Below, one piece after another: positions 1 through 8,324 of a stretch of 51,676 nucleotides of DNA. Position 1 is the first letter of the stretch. Each line of letters begins with the position of its first letter. The stretch lies in assembly GCA_947475245.1 (NCBI GenBank), contig CANJLW010000032.1:1-51676 (forward strand), written 5' to 3'. The DNA comes from Acetobacteraceae bacterium. GTDB lineage: Bacteria; Pseudomonadota; Alphaproteobacteria; Acetobacterales; Acetobacteraceae. Under the pieces are notes generated by a model. It was not told the origin of the DNA and did no database searches. It saw only the letters and a list, made by a program, of their open reading frames with translations. The translations under genes were made by a program, and so were the position numbers.

Positions 1-653
1 CCGCCATGCTCAGCGAACTGGGCCAACGCGAGCCGGCGCTGGACGCCGCGCGGGAGGCCGTCGCGCTGTATCGCATGCTTGCCGCCGCGCGCCCGGACGC
101 TTTCACACCCGATCTGGCGGCGTCGCTCAACAACCTCGCCGCCATGCTCAGCGAACTGGGCCAACGCGAGCCGGCGCTGGACGCCGCGCGGGAGGCCGTC
201 GCGCTGTATCGCATGCTTGCCGCCGCGCGCCCGGACGCTTTCACACCCGATCTGGCGGTGTCGCTCAACAACCTCGCCGCCATGCTCAGCGCATTGGGCC
301 AACGGGAGCAGGCGCTGGACGCCGCGCGGGAGGCCGTCGCGCTGCGGCGCACGCTTGCCGCCGCACGCCCGGACGCTTTCACACCCAATCTGGCGGGGTC
401 GCTTCGGGTGCTTGGCGATTTGTGCGCGGAGGCCGAGCGGCGGGAGGAGGCGTTGGCGCTGCTGCATGAGGCGATCGGGCTGTTGACCCCGTTTCTCGCG
501 GCGGTGCCGCCGGCTTTCGCCGGGCAGATGGTTGGGGTCTGCCAAAGCTATATCGCGCGGTGCGAGGAAGCTGAGCAAGAACCCGATGAGGCGCTGTTGG
601 GGCCGGTGGGCGCGATCCTCCAGGCTCTGCAACAACAGGTTGAGCAGACATGA
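1..653 (+). CDS. TPR-repeat protein, C-terminal part (5' end outside window)
   Basis: The reading frame is open to the window edge, so only the C-terminal ~217 residues are seen. It consists of tetratricopeptide repeats of the 42-46-residue kinesin-light-chain type (LNNLAAMLSELGQREPALDAA pattern), three in tandem at a 46-residue period, followed by a more diverged helical repeat and a short tail. TPR arrays bind partner proteins. In bacteria this type often follows CHAT, NACHT or other STAND/effector domains, but nothing N-terminal is visible, so the function is unknown. The stop codon overlaps the start of the next gene (ATGA), so the two are translationally coupled. The first two repeat units are almost identical at DNA level, implying recent repeat expansion. 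Confidence 0.85.
   Translation, partial: AMLSELGQREPALDAAREAVALYRMLAAARPDAFTPDLAASLNNLAAMLSELGQREPALDAAREAVALYRMLAAARPDAFTPDLAVSLNNLAAMLSALGQREQALDAAREAVALRRTLAAARPDAFTPNLAGSLRVLGDLCAEAERREEALALLHEAIGLLTPFLAAVPPAFAGQMVGVCQSYIARCEEAEQEPDEALLGPVGAILQALQQQVEQT
3..416 (+). repeat. 138-bp tandem repeat encoding TPR units
   Basis: Three units of 138 bp (46 codons) start at 3, 141 and 279. By eye, units 1 and 2 differ at a single base (a C/T change giving Ala/Val near the end of the unit). Unit 3 is clearly diverged and fades into non-repeated sequence after about 400. The period equals the protein repeat, so copy-number change keeps the frame. Confidence 0.9.
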
Positions 654-1048
654 GCGGCGCGCAGGATCGATCCGTCAGGGACAATGTCATTTCGAACAGC
701 GCCGTGATCACCGGCGACAACAACACCGTTACGCAGCACGTCTTTCCCCCAGCCGCGGGCGTCGATGCCGTCGCCGAGCTGGCCGCGCTGCGGACGCTGC
801 TCGGCACAATGGCCATCCCTGATGCCACAAAGCTTGGCCGAGCGCTGGACGATGCGGCGGAGGACGCGGCGAAGCCGGAACCTGAAAAGGCGGAGGTCGC
901 CGGTGCGTTAGGACGGATCGTCGGATACGCCAAGAAGGCCGCCGATTTCGGCACGCATGTCGCCACGCTGACGCCGATGGTGGAAAAGCTCTGTGGCTGG
1001 CTGGGGGAGCATGGGCCGAAGGTGTGGGCGCTGCTCAAAGGGTCATAG
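650..1048 (+). CDS. small GDNN-motif protein, coupled to TPR protein
   Basis: A 132-residue protein of unknown function. Residues 12-29 hold a short Asn/Gly-rich beta-type segment with V-I-T-G-D-N-N-T-V (GDNN at 22-25). A charged linker rich in Ala/Glu/Lys follows (about 60-85), then a helical, moderately hydrophobic C-terminus (about 86-130) that could be amphipathic or membrane-associating. The start ATG overlaps the stop of the upstream TPR gene, so the proteins probably act together. Similar GDNN-type N-terminal segments are seen, from memory, in proteins near NTPase/TPR conflict systems; applying that here is inference. No signal peptide or enzyme motif is evident. Confidence 0.7.
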   Translation: MSGAQDRSVRDNVISNSAVITGDNNTVTQHVFPPAAGVDAVAELAALRTLLGTMAIPDATKLGRALDDAAEDAAKPEPEKAEVAGALGRIVGYAKKAADFGTHVATLTPMVEKLCGWLGEHGPKVWALLKGS

Positions 1049-1084
1049 GTTCGGCGGGAAGGACCCGGGACGGCCCGGTTTTGC

Positions 1085-1128
1085 TTGAGTTTCTCCCACC
1101 GTTACCCTATACATTGGCCCAGTGTATA
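1085..1128 (+). promoter_or_regulatory. promoter and palindromic operator of the toxin-antitoxin pair
   Basis: A -35-like TTGAGT (1085-1090), a 17-bp spacer and a -10-like TATACA (1108-1113) precede the antitoxin start. The -10 lies in the left arm of a 21-bp palindrome (1108-1128; arms TATACATTGG and CCAGTGTATA around C1118, 9 of 10 positions pairing). This is the arrangement expected if the antitoxin or the antitoxin-toxin complex represses its own promoter. Binding is inferred. Confidence 0.6.
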
Positions 1129-1147
1129 TCCCAATCCGAGGCTCGCC

Positions 1148-1378
1148 ATGCATGTCGCCAAATGGGGCAATAGCCTCGCCATTCGCCTGCCTGCCAGTGT
1201 TGTCGAAGCCTTGGCCCTGAAGCCCGGCGACGACGTAGACATTCACGTTGCCGACCAGCGCAGCCTGGGCGTGGCGCGCAAGCCCAGCACCGAAGAATTG
1301 CTCGATCGGCTGCGGGCCTTCCGCGGTCGTCTACCGGCGGATTTCAAATTCGACCGGAACGAGGCGAATGCCAGGTAA
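1148..1378 (+). CDS. vapB: AbrB/MazE-family antitoxin (VapB-type)
   Basis: A 76-residue protein with an N-terminal AbrB/MazE/SpoVT swapped-hairpin DNA-binding domain: VAKWGNSLAIRLP at residues 3-15, then LKPGDDVDIHV. The C-terminal half is the probable toxin-neutralising tail. The ATG at 1148 was chosen because it begins exactly at the domain and has a GAGG ribosome site about 7 bases upstream; the longer in-frame extension to 1085 would run through the promoter palindrome. The gene overlaps the toxin gene by 11 bp, giving the usual antitoxin-toxin order. Expected role: neutralise the PIN RNase and repress the operon through the palindrome at 1108-1128. Confidence 0.85.
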   Translation: MHVAKWGNSLAIRLPASVVEALALKPGDDVDIHVADQRSLGVARKPSTEELLDRLRAFRGRLPADFKFDRNEANAR

Positions 1379-1772
1379 CTTCTTCGATACCAACGTCCTG
1401 GTTTATCTCGTCTCGGCGGACTTACTCAAAGCCGACCGGGCGGGAGCGCTGGTGCGCGGCGGCGGCGTGATCGGCGTGCAGGTGCTGAACGAGCTCGCCA
1501 ACGTAGCCCGCCGCAAGATGCACCTGTCCTGGAGCGATACGCATCACTTTTTGGCGACAATCCGCGCGCTTTTGCCTGTACGGCCCATGACGCCTGAGAC
1601 CCATATCCTCGGGATGACACTCGCGGAGCGTTACGGGCTTTCCGTCTACGATTCCCTGATCGTCGCGGCGGCGCTGGAAGCCGACTGCACCACGCTGTGG
1701 TCGGAGGATATGCAGCACGGCATGGTGCTGAACGGCTCGCTCCACATCGCGAACCCTTTCCACGCCTCGTAA
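1368..1772 (+). CDS. vapC: PIN-domain ribonuclease toxin (VapC-type)
   Basis: A 134-residue PIN-domain protein. The metal-binding acidic residues of the family are present: D7 in FFDTN, E42 in NELANV, D95 in YDSLI and D114 in SEDM. VapC toxins are Mg-dependent RNases that cut tRNA or rRNA; the target here cannot be told from sequence. The start at 1368 overlaps the antitoxin gene by 11 bp and places the DTN motif at its normal distance from the N-terminus; a longer frame from 1248 would only read through antitoxin sequence out of frame. The length is normal and the gene appears intact. Confidence 0.9.
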   Translation: MPGNFFDTNVLVYLVSADLLKADRAGALVRGGGVIGVQVLNELANVARRKMHLSWSDTHHFLATIRALLPVRPMTPETHILGMTLAERYGLSVYDSLIVAAALEADCTTLWSEDMQHGMVLNGSLHIANPFHAS

Positions 1773-1839
1773 GCCCACCTTCCCCCCAGCCCAACCCTGT
1801 GCTGGTCTGGCGCGAGCAAACGCAACAAGGGGCGGAGTC

Positions 1840-2583
1840 ATGAGCGCAATCGAACTCGGCGTGGTCGAAACCATCGCCCGCTACCCCGTGAAATCCTTGC
1901 GGGCGGAGCCTCTGACGACCGCCGATCTGCGTTGGATCGGCATCCACGGCGATCGGCAATACGCCTTTGTCCGCGCCGGCAACCGCACGCGCTTCCCCTG
2001 GCTGACCGGGCGCGTGATGTCCGAACTGGTGCTGTATCAGGCGCGCTACGCCGATCCGGACAACCCCAGGGAGGCCGCGATCCAGATCGTCGCGCCCGAC
2101 GGCGCCGTTTATGCCATCGACGATCCCGTGCTGTTGGCGCGCCTGTCGGAAATAGCGGGGGAGCCGATCACGACAATCCAACTGTCGCGCGGCTGCTTCG
2201 ATCAGATGCCGGTGTCCGTCGTTTCCACCGCGACGGCGGAGGCTCTGGGCGCGTTGCGCGGCGAGACCGTGGGGCTAGGGCGGTTCCGCATCAACTTCAC
2301 CATCCGCGCGCTGCCGGGCGTGGGGCGGGAAAGCGACTGGCATGGCGGCAAGCTGGTGTTTGGGGAGTCGCTGCAAGGGCCTCGGTTAAACCTGGGCCTG
2401 GGCATTGCCCGCTGCGCGATGGTGACGATCGACCCCGACACGGCGGAGCGCGATCCGTCGATGCTGCGCACGGTGGCGCAGCATTTCGGGAACGAGATCG
2501 GGGCCTACGGAACGGTGGAGACGCAGGGCGAAATCGCGGTCGGGGACCGCGTCCGCCTGATCCGCCCCACCGATCCGGCGTAG
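1840..2583 (+). CDS. MOSC domain protein
   Basis: A 247-residue protein with an N-terminal MOSC_N beta-barrel (starting VETIARYPVKSLRAEPL, about residues 8-25) followed by a MOSC domain (about 120-245). The MOSC domain contains the conserved Cys segment RCAMVTIDPDTAERDPSMLR near residues 190-210. The family includes molybdenum-cofactor-dependent YcbX/mARC-like enzymes that reduce N-hydroxylated compounds; the Cys is the presumed Mo ligand. A GGGGCGGAG ribosome site precedes the ATG. The gene stands alone, converging on the esterase-like gene with only 2 bp between them. No cofactor-synthesis genes are adjacent. Confidence 0.8.
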   Translation: MSAIELGVVETIARYPVKSLRAEPLTTADLRWIGIHGDRQYAFVRAGNRTRFPWLTGRVMSELVLYQARYADPDNPREAAIQIVAPDGAVYAIDDPVLLARLSEIAGEPITTIQLSRGCFDQMPVSVVSTATAEALGALRGETVGLGRFRINFTIRALPGVGRESDWHGGKLVFGESLQGPRLNLGLGIARCAMVTIDPDTAERDPSMLRTVAQHFGNEIGAYGTVETQGEIAVGDRVRLIRPTDPA

Positions 2584-2585
2584 GC

Positions 2586-3941
2586 TCAGCGCGCTTTCAG
2601 CAGGGATTCGACTTCCAGCAGGATCAGTTCGTTGTCGTCGGCCTTGTTCGGCTCCCGGCTGGTGGAGAAGGGCAGGTTGTTGTCGTTGCCGACGACGATG
2701 TGGCGGTCGTCGACCACGTCGACATTCTCGATGGTGAAGAACGGGAAGGTCAGCACGCCGTCGTTCAGCGGCTTGCGGGCCTTTTTGTTCGGGTCCTGAA
2801 TGTTCATCAGATCGATGTATCCGATCTTGCGGGCGGGCTTGCCGATATTGGCGTCGGTCAACTCGATCTTGTAGACGCGCTTGAAGCGGGCGATGTCGGG
2901 GAAGCAGTCGGTGCCGCGTACGCCGGCGGCGCAGGCCTTGTCGGCGGTGCCTTCGCCGTTATCGCGCTCGATCACCAGGCCGGAGGTAGCGTCGATCATG
3001 TTGAAGTCGCCGATGGCATGGCCGTTCGCCTCGAACGCATACAGCCAGTAGCGGCCGGTCCATTTTTCGCCGGCGACGTCGAATTCCAGGATGCGGGCGG
3101 CTTCCTTGCCGTCGACGCGTTCCCAATCCTTTTTGTCGGCGTCCCAGATCGGGCCTTCCAGCAGGCCATACAGGAAGCGCCCGTCCTTGGAAGCTGCGAA
3201 GCCTTCATAGCCCTTGGAACGGCGGAGGTTGACGTTGGTGTAGGTCGCGCCGGGGGCGGGCGGGGACTGCACCTGCCAATGCTCCGGCGAGCGCACCGGC
3301 TTGCCGTCGGCCAGGGTGTCGAACACGGCCAGAACCTTGCCGTTCTTGTCGGTCTTCAGGACATAGGGTCCGAACTCGTCGCCGATCCAGATGTGATCGC
3401 CGATCATCTGGAAGCCTTCGATGTCGAAGTCGGAGCCGGTGAGGTAGCGCTTGTCGGTGCTTTCGTGAACGATACGGAAGGGCACCTTGCGGTCGGGATC
3501 GTGCAGGAAGATCGTGCCCAGCGGCTGCCAGGCGCCGGCCGCCCAGTCGATCCGGTAGTGGTTCAGATACAGCATGGAGTCCGGGGAGTTCGCCTTGGAC
3601 CCGGAGCCGTTGTCGGTGATGACCCAGAAGGTGCCGTCGGCCATGGTCTTGATGCCGGAATGGCCCTGACGCGGCTGGCCCTGGAAGGGCAGCTTCACGC
3701 CGGTATCGCGCTCGAACGATTTGCCCATCACCGTGCCGAGGGCATCGACGCGCTTGCCGGTGGTGTATTTGCCGGAGGTCTTGAGGTCGGCGGGCGCGTC
3801 GGCGGGGGCGGCCAGGAAGCTTTCCGCCGGCATGACGGCATGGCCGACCAGCGTGGCGGGAAACACCTGCTGTCCCCAGGCGAGGGACGGCAGGGCGAAG
3901 AGCGCGGCGGCGACGCCGGCATGCAGAAGGGAGCGGACCAT
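2586..3941 (-). CDS. secreted esterase-like phytase-family protein
   Basis: A 451-residue protein with a clear Sec signal peptide (MVRSLLHAG then a hydrophobic stretch, likely cleaved after AWG near residue 23). The body matches the 'esterase-like activity of phytase' family (PF13449): GHSGIKTMADGTFWVITDNGSG and FDIEGFQMIGDHIWIGDEFGP, then repeated beta-propeller-like segments with KGYEGFAASKDGR. Members are periplasmic beta-propellers with reported esterase or phosphatase activity; the substrate is unknown. It is divergent from the following binding-protein gene across a 257-bp AT-richer gap and appears to be monocistronic. Confidence 0.8.
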   Translation of the reverse strand: MVRSLLHAGVAAALFALPSLAWGQQVFPATLVGHAVMPAESFLAAPADAPADLKTSGKYTTGKRVDALGTVMGKSFERDTGVKLPFQGQPRQGHSGIKTMADGTFWVITDNGSGSKANSPDSMLYLNHYRIDWAAGAWQPLGTIFLHDPDRKVPFRIVHESTDKRYLTGSDFDIEGFQMIGDHIWIGDEFGPYVLKTDKNGKVLAVFDTLADGKPVRSPEHWQVQSPPAPGATYTNVNLRRSKGYEGFAASKDGRFLYGLLEGPIWDADKKDWERVDGKEAARILEFDVAGEKWTGRYWLYAFEANGHAIGDFNMIDATSGLVIERDNGEGTADKACAAGVRGTDCFPDIARFKRVYKIELTDANIGKPARKIGYIDLMNIQDPNKKARKPLNDGVLTFPFFTIENVDVVDDRHIVVGNDNNLPFSTSREPNKADDNELILLEVESLLKAR

Positions 3942-4131
3942 GAACGATCTCCGTGGGGGTGCGAGTCGGAGCCGCTTCTAGTCGGCGTCGGTTACGCTGC
4001 GTTGACCGGCGTGGGACAACCGGATGACAGCGGCGTGGCGGGACGGCTTTCTCGTTCACACCGGGATTTCGAAGGGGATTTTCCGTACAGCTCGCGTGAA
4101 TGGTTATTATTTCTTTTTTTAGCCCTCAATA

Positions 4132-4160
4132 TTGCCTGGTTTAGATTATTTTTCTATCTC
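4132..4160 (+). promoter_or_regulatory. possible promoter for the LIV-type binding-protein gene
   Basis: The 257-bp divergent gap 3942-4198 becomes strongly AT-rich after about 4100. A TTGCCT (4132-4137), 17-bp spacer and TATCTC (4155-4160) stand 38 bp before the start at 4199. Both hexamers are imperfect, so this is only a candidate. A GGAG ribosome site at 4187-4190 supports the 4199 start. Confidence 0.3.
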
Positions 4161-4198
4161 TCGGGATAGTCGATTGACGACATACGGAGAGACCACCC

Positions 4199-5500
4199 AT
4201 GGACGCTACTGCCTCCATCGCCGACTTCCCCGCCCGGCAAGGCTGGGTTGCCCGCCTGCTCACGTCCCTCGGCCGGCAGTTGGAGACGTATGGCCATGCC
4301 ATGCTGTATGGCGGGTGTTGCGCGCTGGCGTTGACGGTGGCTTCCCCCGCCTTCGCCGCGGACCCGCCGCCGCTGCGCATCGGGGTGCTGACGGACATGA
4401 ACGGCCCGTACGGCGATGCCGCCGGGCCGGGTTCGGTGACCGCAGCGCGCCTTGCCGTGGCCGAGTTCGGCGCGACGGTGCTGGGCCGCAAGATCGAGAT
4501 CATCGGCGCCGATCATCAGAACAAGCCCGATCTGGGCGTCAACATCGCTCGCGCCTGGTTCGATACCGAGGGTGTGGAGATGGTCACCGACCTCACCAAC
4601 TCCTCTGTCGCGATCGCGGTGCAGGCGCTGGCGACGGAGAAGAAGCGGGTCAATCTGGTGACCTCCACCGCCACGACGGCGATCACGAATGAGGCGTGTT
4701 CGGCGACCGCAGCGCACTGGACCTTCGACAGCTACGCGCTGACCGCGGGCACCGGCCGAGCGCTGGTGGAGAGCGGGGCGAAGAAGTGGTATTTCATAAC
4801 GGCGGATTACACGTTCGGTGCCAACCTGCAGAAGACGGCGGCGAAGGAGATCGAGCGGGCCGGCGGGCAGGTGCTGGGATCGGTCGTCGCGCCGCTGAAC
4901 AACACGGACTTCGCCGCGCAGCTTGTCTCCGCACAGGCATCCGGCGCGGATGTGATCGGGTTGGCCAACGCCGGGGCCGACACGTCCAACGCCGTTAAGC
5001 AGGCGGTGGAATTCGGGCTGACGCGCAAGCAGAAGCTCGCGGCGTTCCTGCCGTTCATCACCGACATCAAGGCAATCGGCCTGCCCAGCGCGCAGGGGTT
5101 GATCCTGACGACGGCATATTACTGGGACCGGGACGAGGCCAGCCGCGGTTTCGCGCAGCGCTTCATGGCGGAACGCAAGGCGGTGCCGACGATGATCCAT
5201 GCCGGCACCTACTCCGCCGTGCTGCATTACCTGCGCGCGGTGCGCGATGCCGGCACGTCGGAAGCGGCGGCGGTCAGCGCGAAGATGCGCGCGACGCGGG
5301 TGCACGACGCCGTCTTCGCCGACGGCTATATCCGCGCCGACGGGCGGATGGTGCACGACATGTATCTGGTGCAGGTCAAGACGCCGGAAGAATCCAAGAG
5401 CCCGTGGGATTTGTACAAGGTTCTGCGCACGATCCCCGGCGATCAGGCGTTCCAGCCGCTGGCGGAAGGCACCTGTAAGCTGGTGCGCGCCAACGGCTGA
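4199..5500 (+). CDS. ABC transporter substrate-binding protein, branched-chain amino acid (LIV) type
   Basis: A 433-residue periplasmic binding protein of the Peripla_BP_6 class. The fold starts at LRIGVLTDMNGPYGDAAGPG (about residue 58) and continues through QNKPDLGVNIARAWFD and YFITADYTFGANLQ. The N-terminus is unusually long: about 34 residues precede an internal Met (4301), followed by the hydrophobic segment CCALALTVASPAFA-AD that should be the signal peptide. The ATG at 4199 has the better ribosome site (GGAG, 8 bases upstream), so it was kept; 4301 would give a conventional signal peptide. No ABC permease or ATPase lies nearby. This subgroup often binds aromatic or short organic acids rather than amino acids. 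Confidence 0.88.
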   Translation: MDATASIADFPARQGWVARLLTSLGRQLETYGHAMLYGGCCALALTVASPAFAADPPPLRIGVLTDMNGPYGDAAGPGSVTAARLAVAEFGATVLGRKIEIIGADHQNKPDLGVNIARAWFDTEGVEMVTDLTNSSVAIAVQALATEKKRVNLVTSTATTAITNEACSATAAHWTFDSYALTAGTGRALVESGAKKWYFITADYTFGANLQKTAAKEIERAGGQVLGSVVAPLNNTDFAAQLVSAQASGADVIGLANAGADTSNAVKQAVEFGLTRKQKLAAFLPFITDIKAIGLPSAQGLILTTAYYWDRDEASRGFAQRFMAERKAVPTMIHAGTYSAVLHYLRAVRDAGTSEAAAVSAKMRATRVHDAVFADGYIRADGRMVHDMYLVQVKTPEESKSPWDLYKVLRTIPGDQAFQPLAEGTCKLVRANG

Positions 5501-5559
5501 CGGTTGATCATTTCCCCGCGCGGTGTCTGGATAGGTCTCGACATAACGGGGGAAACGAC

Positions 5560-6534
5560 ATGTCCGTCATTCTCGGGGAAGGCGCGTATCGCTATCGGGT
5601 AGAGGAAGGTTGGGGCAAGCTGCCCGACGGCTATACCTATGACGAAGTCGGCGGGATCGGCGTCGATCGCAACGACAACGTCTATGTCTTCAATCGCGGC
5701 GATCATCCGATGATCGTCTACGATCGCGACGGCAACTTCCTGCGCTCGTGGGGAGAGGGCGTGTTTCCCCGCGCGCACGGCGTTCACATGGCGCCGGACG
5801 ACACCATCTTCTGCACCGATGACGGGGCGCATTGCGTGCGCAAGTGCACCCTCGACGGCAAGGTGCTGATGACGATCGGCACGCCCGGCAAGCCCGCGCC
5901 GTTCCAAAGCGGGCAGCCGTTCTGCCGCTGCACCCATACCGCGCTGTCCCCGAAAGGAGAGATTTACGTCTCCGACGGATACGGCAACTCCCAGGTGCAT
6001 AAATACACGCCCGACGGCCGGTATTTGTCGTCCTGGGGCAAGGCGGGCGTTGGGGAGGGCGAGTTCAACCTGCCGCACAACATTCATTGCGATGCCGACG
6101 GCTGGGTTTATGTCGCGGATCGCGAGAACAGCCGCATCCAGGTCTTCGACGGCAACGGCAAGTTCGAGGCTGTCTGGAACAACGTCGTGCACAGGCCGAG
6201 CGCGCTGTTCATGACAGGTGGAAGCTGTCCGTTGTGTTTTGTGGGAGAGGTCGGGCCGTATCTCGGATCGCACCACGGCTTCCCGAACCTGGGGCCGCGC
6301 GTCAGCATCCTGTCGAACACCGGCACGTTGCTGGCTCGTCTGGGGTTTGAGAACGATGCCGCCGGGCAGGCGCCCGGGCAGTTCATGTCGCCGCACGGGA
6401 TCGCGGTGGACTCACGCGGGGACATCTATGTCGGGGAGGTCACCGCCAATTCCTGGCCGTCCCTGTTCCCCGGCAAGCCTCGCCCGGCAAAGATGCGCAG
6501 CCTGCAAAAGCTTGTGAAAGTCGCCGCCGAGTAA
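5560..6534 (+). CDS. NHL-repeat beta-propeller protein
   Basis: A 324-residue protein made of NHL repeats (VGGIGVDRNDNVYVFNRGDHPMIVYDRDG, NLPHNIHCDADGWVYVADRENSRIQVFDGNG, SPHGIAVDSRGDIYVGEV). It resembles the peptidyl-alpha-hydroxyglycine alpha-amidating-lyase-like group found widely in proteobacterial catabolic loci. There is no signal peptide, so it is probably cytoplasmic. The propeller probably binds a ligand or metal (Cys at CRCTH and CPLCF are notable), but no reaction can be assigned. It lies between two solute-binding-protein genes on the same strand, with 59-bp and 83-bp gaps, suggesting co-expression. Confidence 0.75.
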   Translation: MSVILGEGAYRYRVEEGWGKLPDGYTYDEVGGIGVDRNDNVYVFNRGDHPMIVYDRDGNFLRSWGEGVFPRAHGVHMAPDDTIFCTDDGAHCVRKCTLDGKVLMTIGTPGKPAPFQSGQPFCRCTHTALSPKGEIYVSDGYGNSQVHKYTPDGRYLSSWGKAGVGEGEFNLPHNIHCDADGWVYVADRENSRIQVFDGNGKFEAVWNNVVHRPSALFMTGGSCPLCFVGEVGPYLGSHHGFPNLGPRVSILSNTGTLLARLGFENDAAGQAPGQFMSPHGIAVDSRGDIYVGEVTANSWPSLFPGKPRPAKMRSLQKLVKVAAE

Positions 6535-6617
6535 ACAAGACGGAACCTCCCGGTTGCGTTCAAAGCAAAGCATGCGTCATGCTCGCTTCCAGAACAAAAA
6601 CACCGGGAGGTATCGTC

Positions 6618-8207
6618 ATGAAACGACGCGGATTCGTTCGCGGCGCGGTCGCGGCCAGTGCGGCCGCCGCGGTTCCCACGCGATTTTCCATCGCTCAGCC
6701 GGACAAGACGCGCACGTTGCGCTTTGTCCCGCACGCCAATCTGACCCTGCTGGACCCAATTTTCACGACCGCCACCGTCACGGTCAATCACGGCTGGGCG
6801 ATCTACGATGCCCTGTTCGGCATCGACGACAACTTTGTCCCTCGGCCGCAGATGGCCGAAGGCTACACCGTATCCGACGACGGTCTGACCTATCTGATCC
6901 GGCTGCGGGAAGGCCTGAAGTTTCATAACGGAGAGCCCGTCCGCGCGCAGGATTGCGCGCCGAGCCTGAAGCGCTGGGCGGCGCGGGAAACCATCGGGCA
7001 GACGATGGGGAAATTCATCGAGGACTGGGGCGTGCAGGACGACCGCACCATCCGCGTGCGGCTGAGCAAGCCGCTGCCGATGTTCATCGAGATGCTGGCG
7101 CGCGGCGGCTCCTCGGTCGCCTTCATCATGCCGGAGCATATCGCGAAGACCGATCCGTTCCGCCAGATCACGGAAACGATCGGCTCGGGGCCGTTCAAGT
7201 TCGTGAAGGATGCCTTCGTGCCCGGCGCGTCGGTGCTGTATGTCCGCAACCCCGACTATGTGCCGCGGGCGGAACCGGCATCATGGACCGCCGGCGGCAA
7301 GATCGCGCATTTCGATCGCGTGGAATGGAAGATCATTCCCGATGCGGCGACCGCGGCCGCCGCGTTGCAGGCGGGGGAGGTGGATTGGTGGGAATGGATC
7401 CAGGCCGATCTGGCGCCCTTGCTGCGCCGAGCGCCCGAGATTCGCGTGGGCAGCGCGCACCGGCTGGGATTTTACGGAATCCTGCGGTTTAACCACCTGC
7501 ATGCGCCGTTCAACAACGTTGCCCTGCGGCGCGCGGTGATGGCGGCGGTCAATCAAAAGGACTACCTGGCGGCGATCAGCGGCGACGATCCGACCGGGGC
7601 GCGGGAATGCAAATCGCTGATCCCCTGCGGCACCGCGGACGGGCGGGAAATCGGCGCGTCGTCGATGCCGGGCAATCTGGATGTCGCGCGCGCCGCCATC
7701 CAGGCGGCCGGCTATAACGGCGAGAAGATCGTCATCATCAATCCGACCGATCTGCCCCCAATCGGCCCCATGGGCGACGTCACCTTCGACCTCCTCAAGC
7801 GGCTCGGCATGAACGTGGAGCTTGCGGCGTCGGACTGGGGCACGGTCACGAAGCGCCGCGCCAGCCGCGAAACGCTCGACAAGGGCGGCTGGTCGATCCT
7901 GCATACGCTGACCCCGTCGCTGCCCACCAGCCTCGCTATCGGCAATCACTATTTGCGCGGTCTTGGCCAGACCGGTTGGTTCGGCTGGTATGACAACCCG
8001 GTGATCGAGCAGCAGGCGGAGGCCTGGCTTCTGTCAAACAGCGCGCAGGAGCGTTCGGCGATCACCGATCGCATCCAGACGGAGGCGTTCCGCACGGTGC
8101 CGTCGGTGCCGTTGGGGCAGTTCCAACTGTACAACGCTTACCGCAAAAATCTGACCAATGTGGTGGAAGCGTTCGGCGCCCAGTTCTGGAATGCACGTCG
8201 TGCCTGA
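6618..8207 (+). CDS. ABC transporter substrate-binding protein, SBP_bac_5 (peptide/nickel) family
   Basis: A 529-residue periplasmic protein. The start at 6618 has an ideal ribosome site (GGGAGG, 7 bases upstream) and begins MKRRGFVRGAVAAS, a twin-arginine-like signal peptide, so export may be by Tat. The family signature follows: LRFVPHANLTLLDPIFTTA, GWAIYDALF, MAEGYTVSDDGLTYLIRLREG, LKFHNGEPV. These proteins bind peptides, glutathione, opines or other organic ligands; the ligand here is unknown. No oppB/C/D/F-like permease or ATPase genes are present in the window, so this is an orphan binding protein or it serves a distant transporter. Confidence 0.88.
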   Translation: MKRRGFVRGAVAASAAAAVPTRFSIAQPDKTRTLRFVPHANLTLLDPIFTTATVTVNHGWAIYDALFGIDDNFVPRPQMAEGYTVSDDGLTYLIRLREGLKFHNGEPVRAQDCAPSLKRWAARETIGQTMGKFIEDWGVQDDRTIRVRLSKPLPMFIEMLARGGSSVAFIMPEHIAKTDPFRQITETIGSGPFKFVKDAFVPGASVLYVRNPDYVPRAEPASWTAGGKIAHFDRVEWKIIPDAATAAAALQAGEVDWWEWIQADLAPLLRRAPEIRVGSAHRLGFYGILRFNHLHAPFNNVALRRAVMAAVNQKDYLAAISGDDPTGARECKSLIPCGTADGREIGASSMPGNLDVARAAIQAAGYNGEKIVIINPTDLPPIGPMGDVTFDLLKRLGMNVELAASDWGTVTKRRASRETLDKGGWSILHTLTPSLPTSLAIGNHYLRGLGQTGWFGWYDNPVIEQQAEAWLLSNSAQERSAITDRIQTEAFRTVPSVPLGQFQLYNAYRKNLTNVVEAFGAQFWNARRA

Positions 8208-8324
8208 ATACGACACGGCACGGCTGGAAAATCCGTTGGGACTATGAGAACGTAGCCGACATGCTCTGCGATCGGTTGACTGGATAACCGCGCACCATGA
8301 ACAAGGCAGGGAGACAAACAGATC

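Noticed and set aside
1932-4169. 745-codon plus-strand open frame spanning the MOSC and esterase genes
   Set aside because: It runs out of frame through MOSC and antisense through the esterase gene; no recognisable domain.
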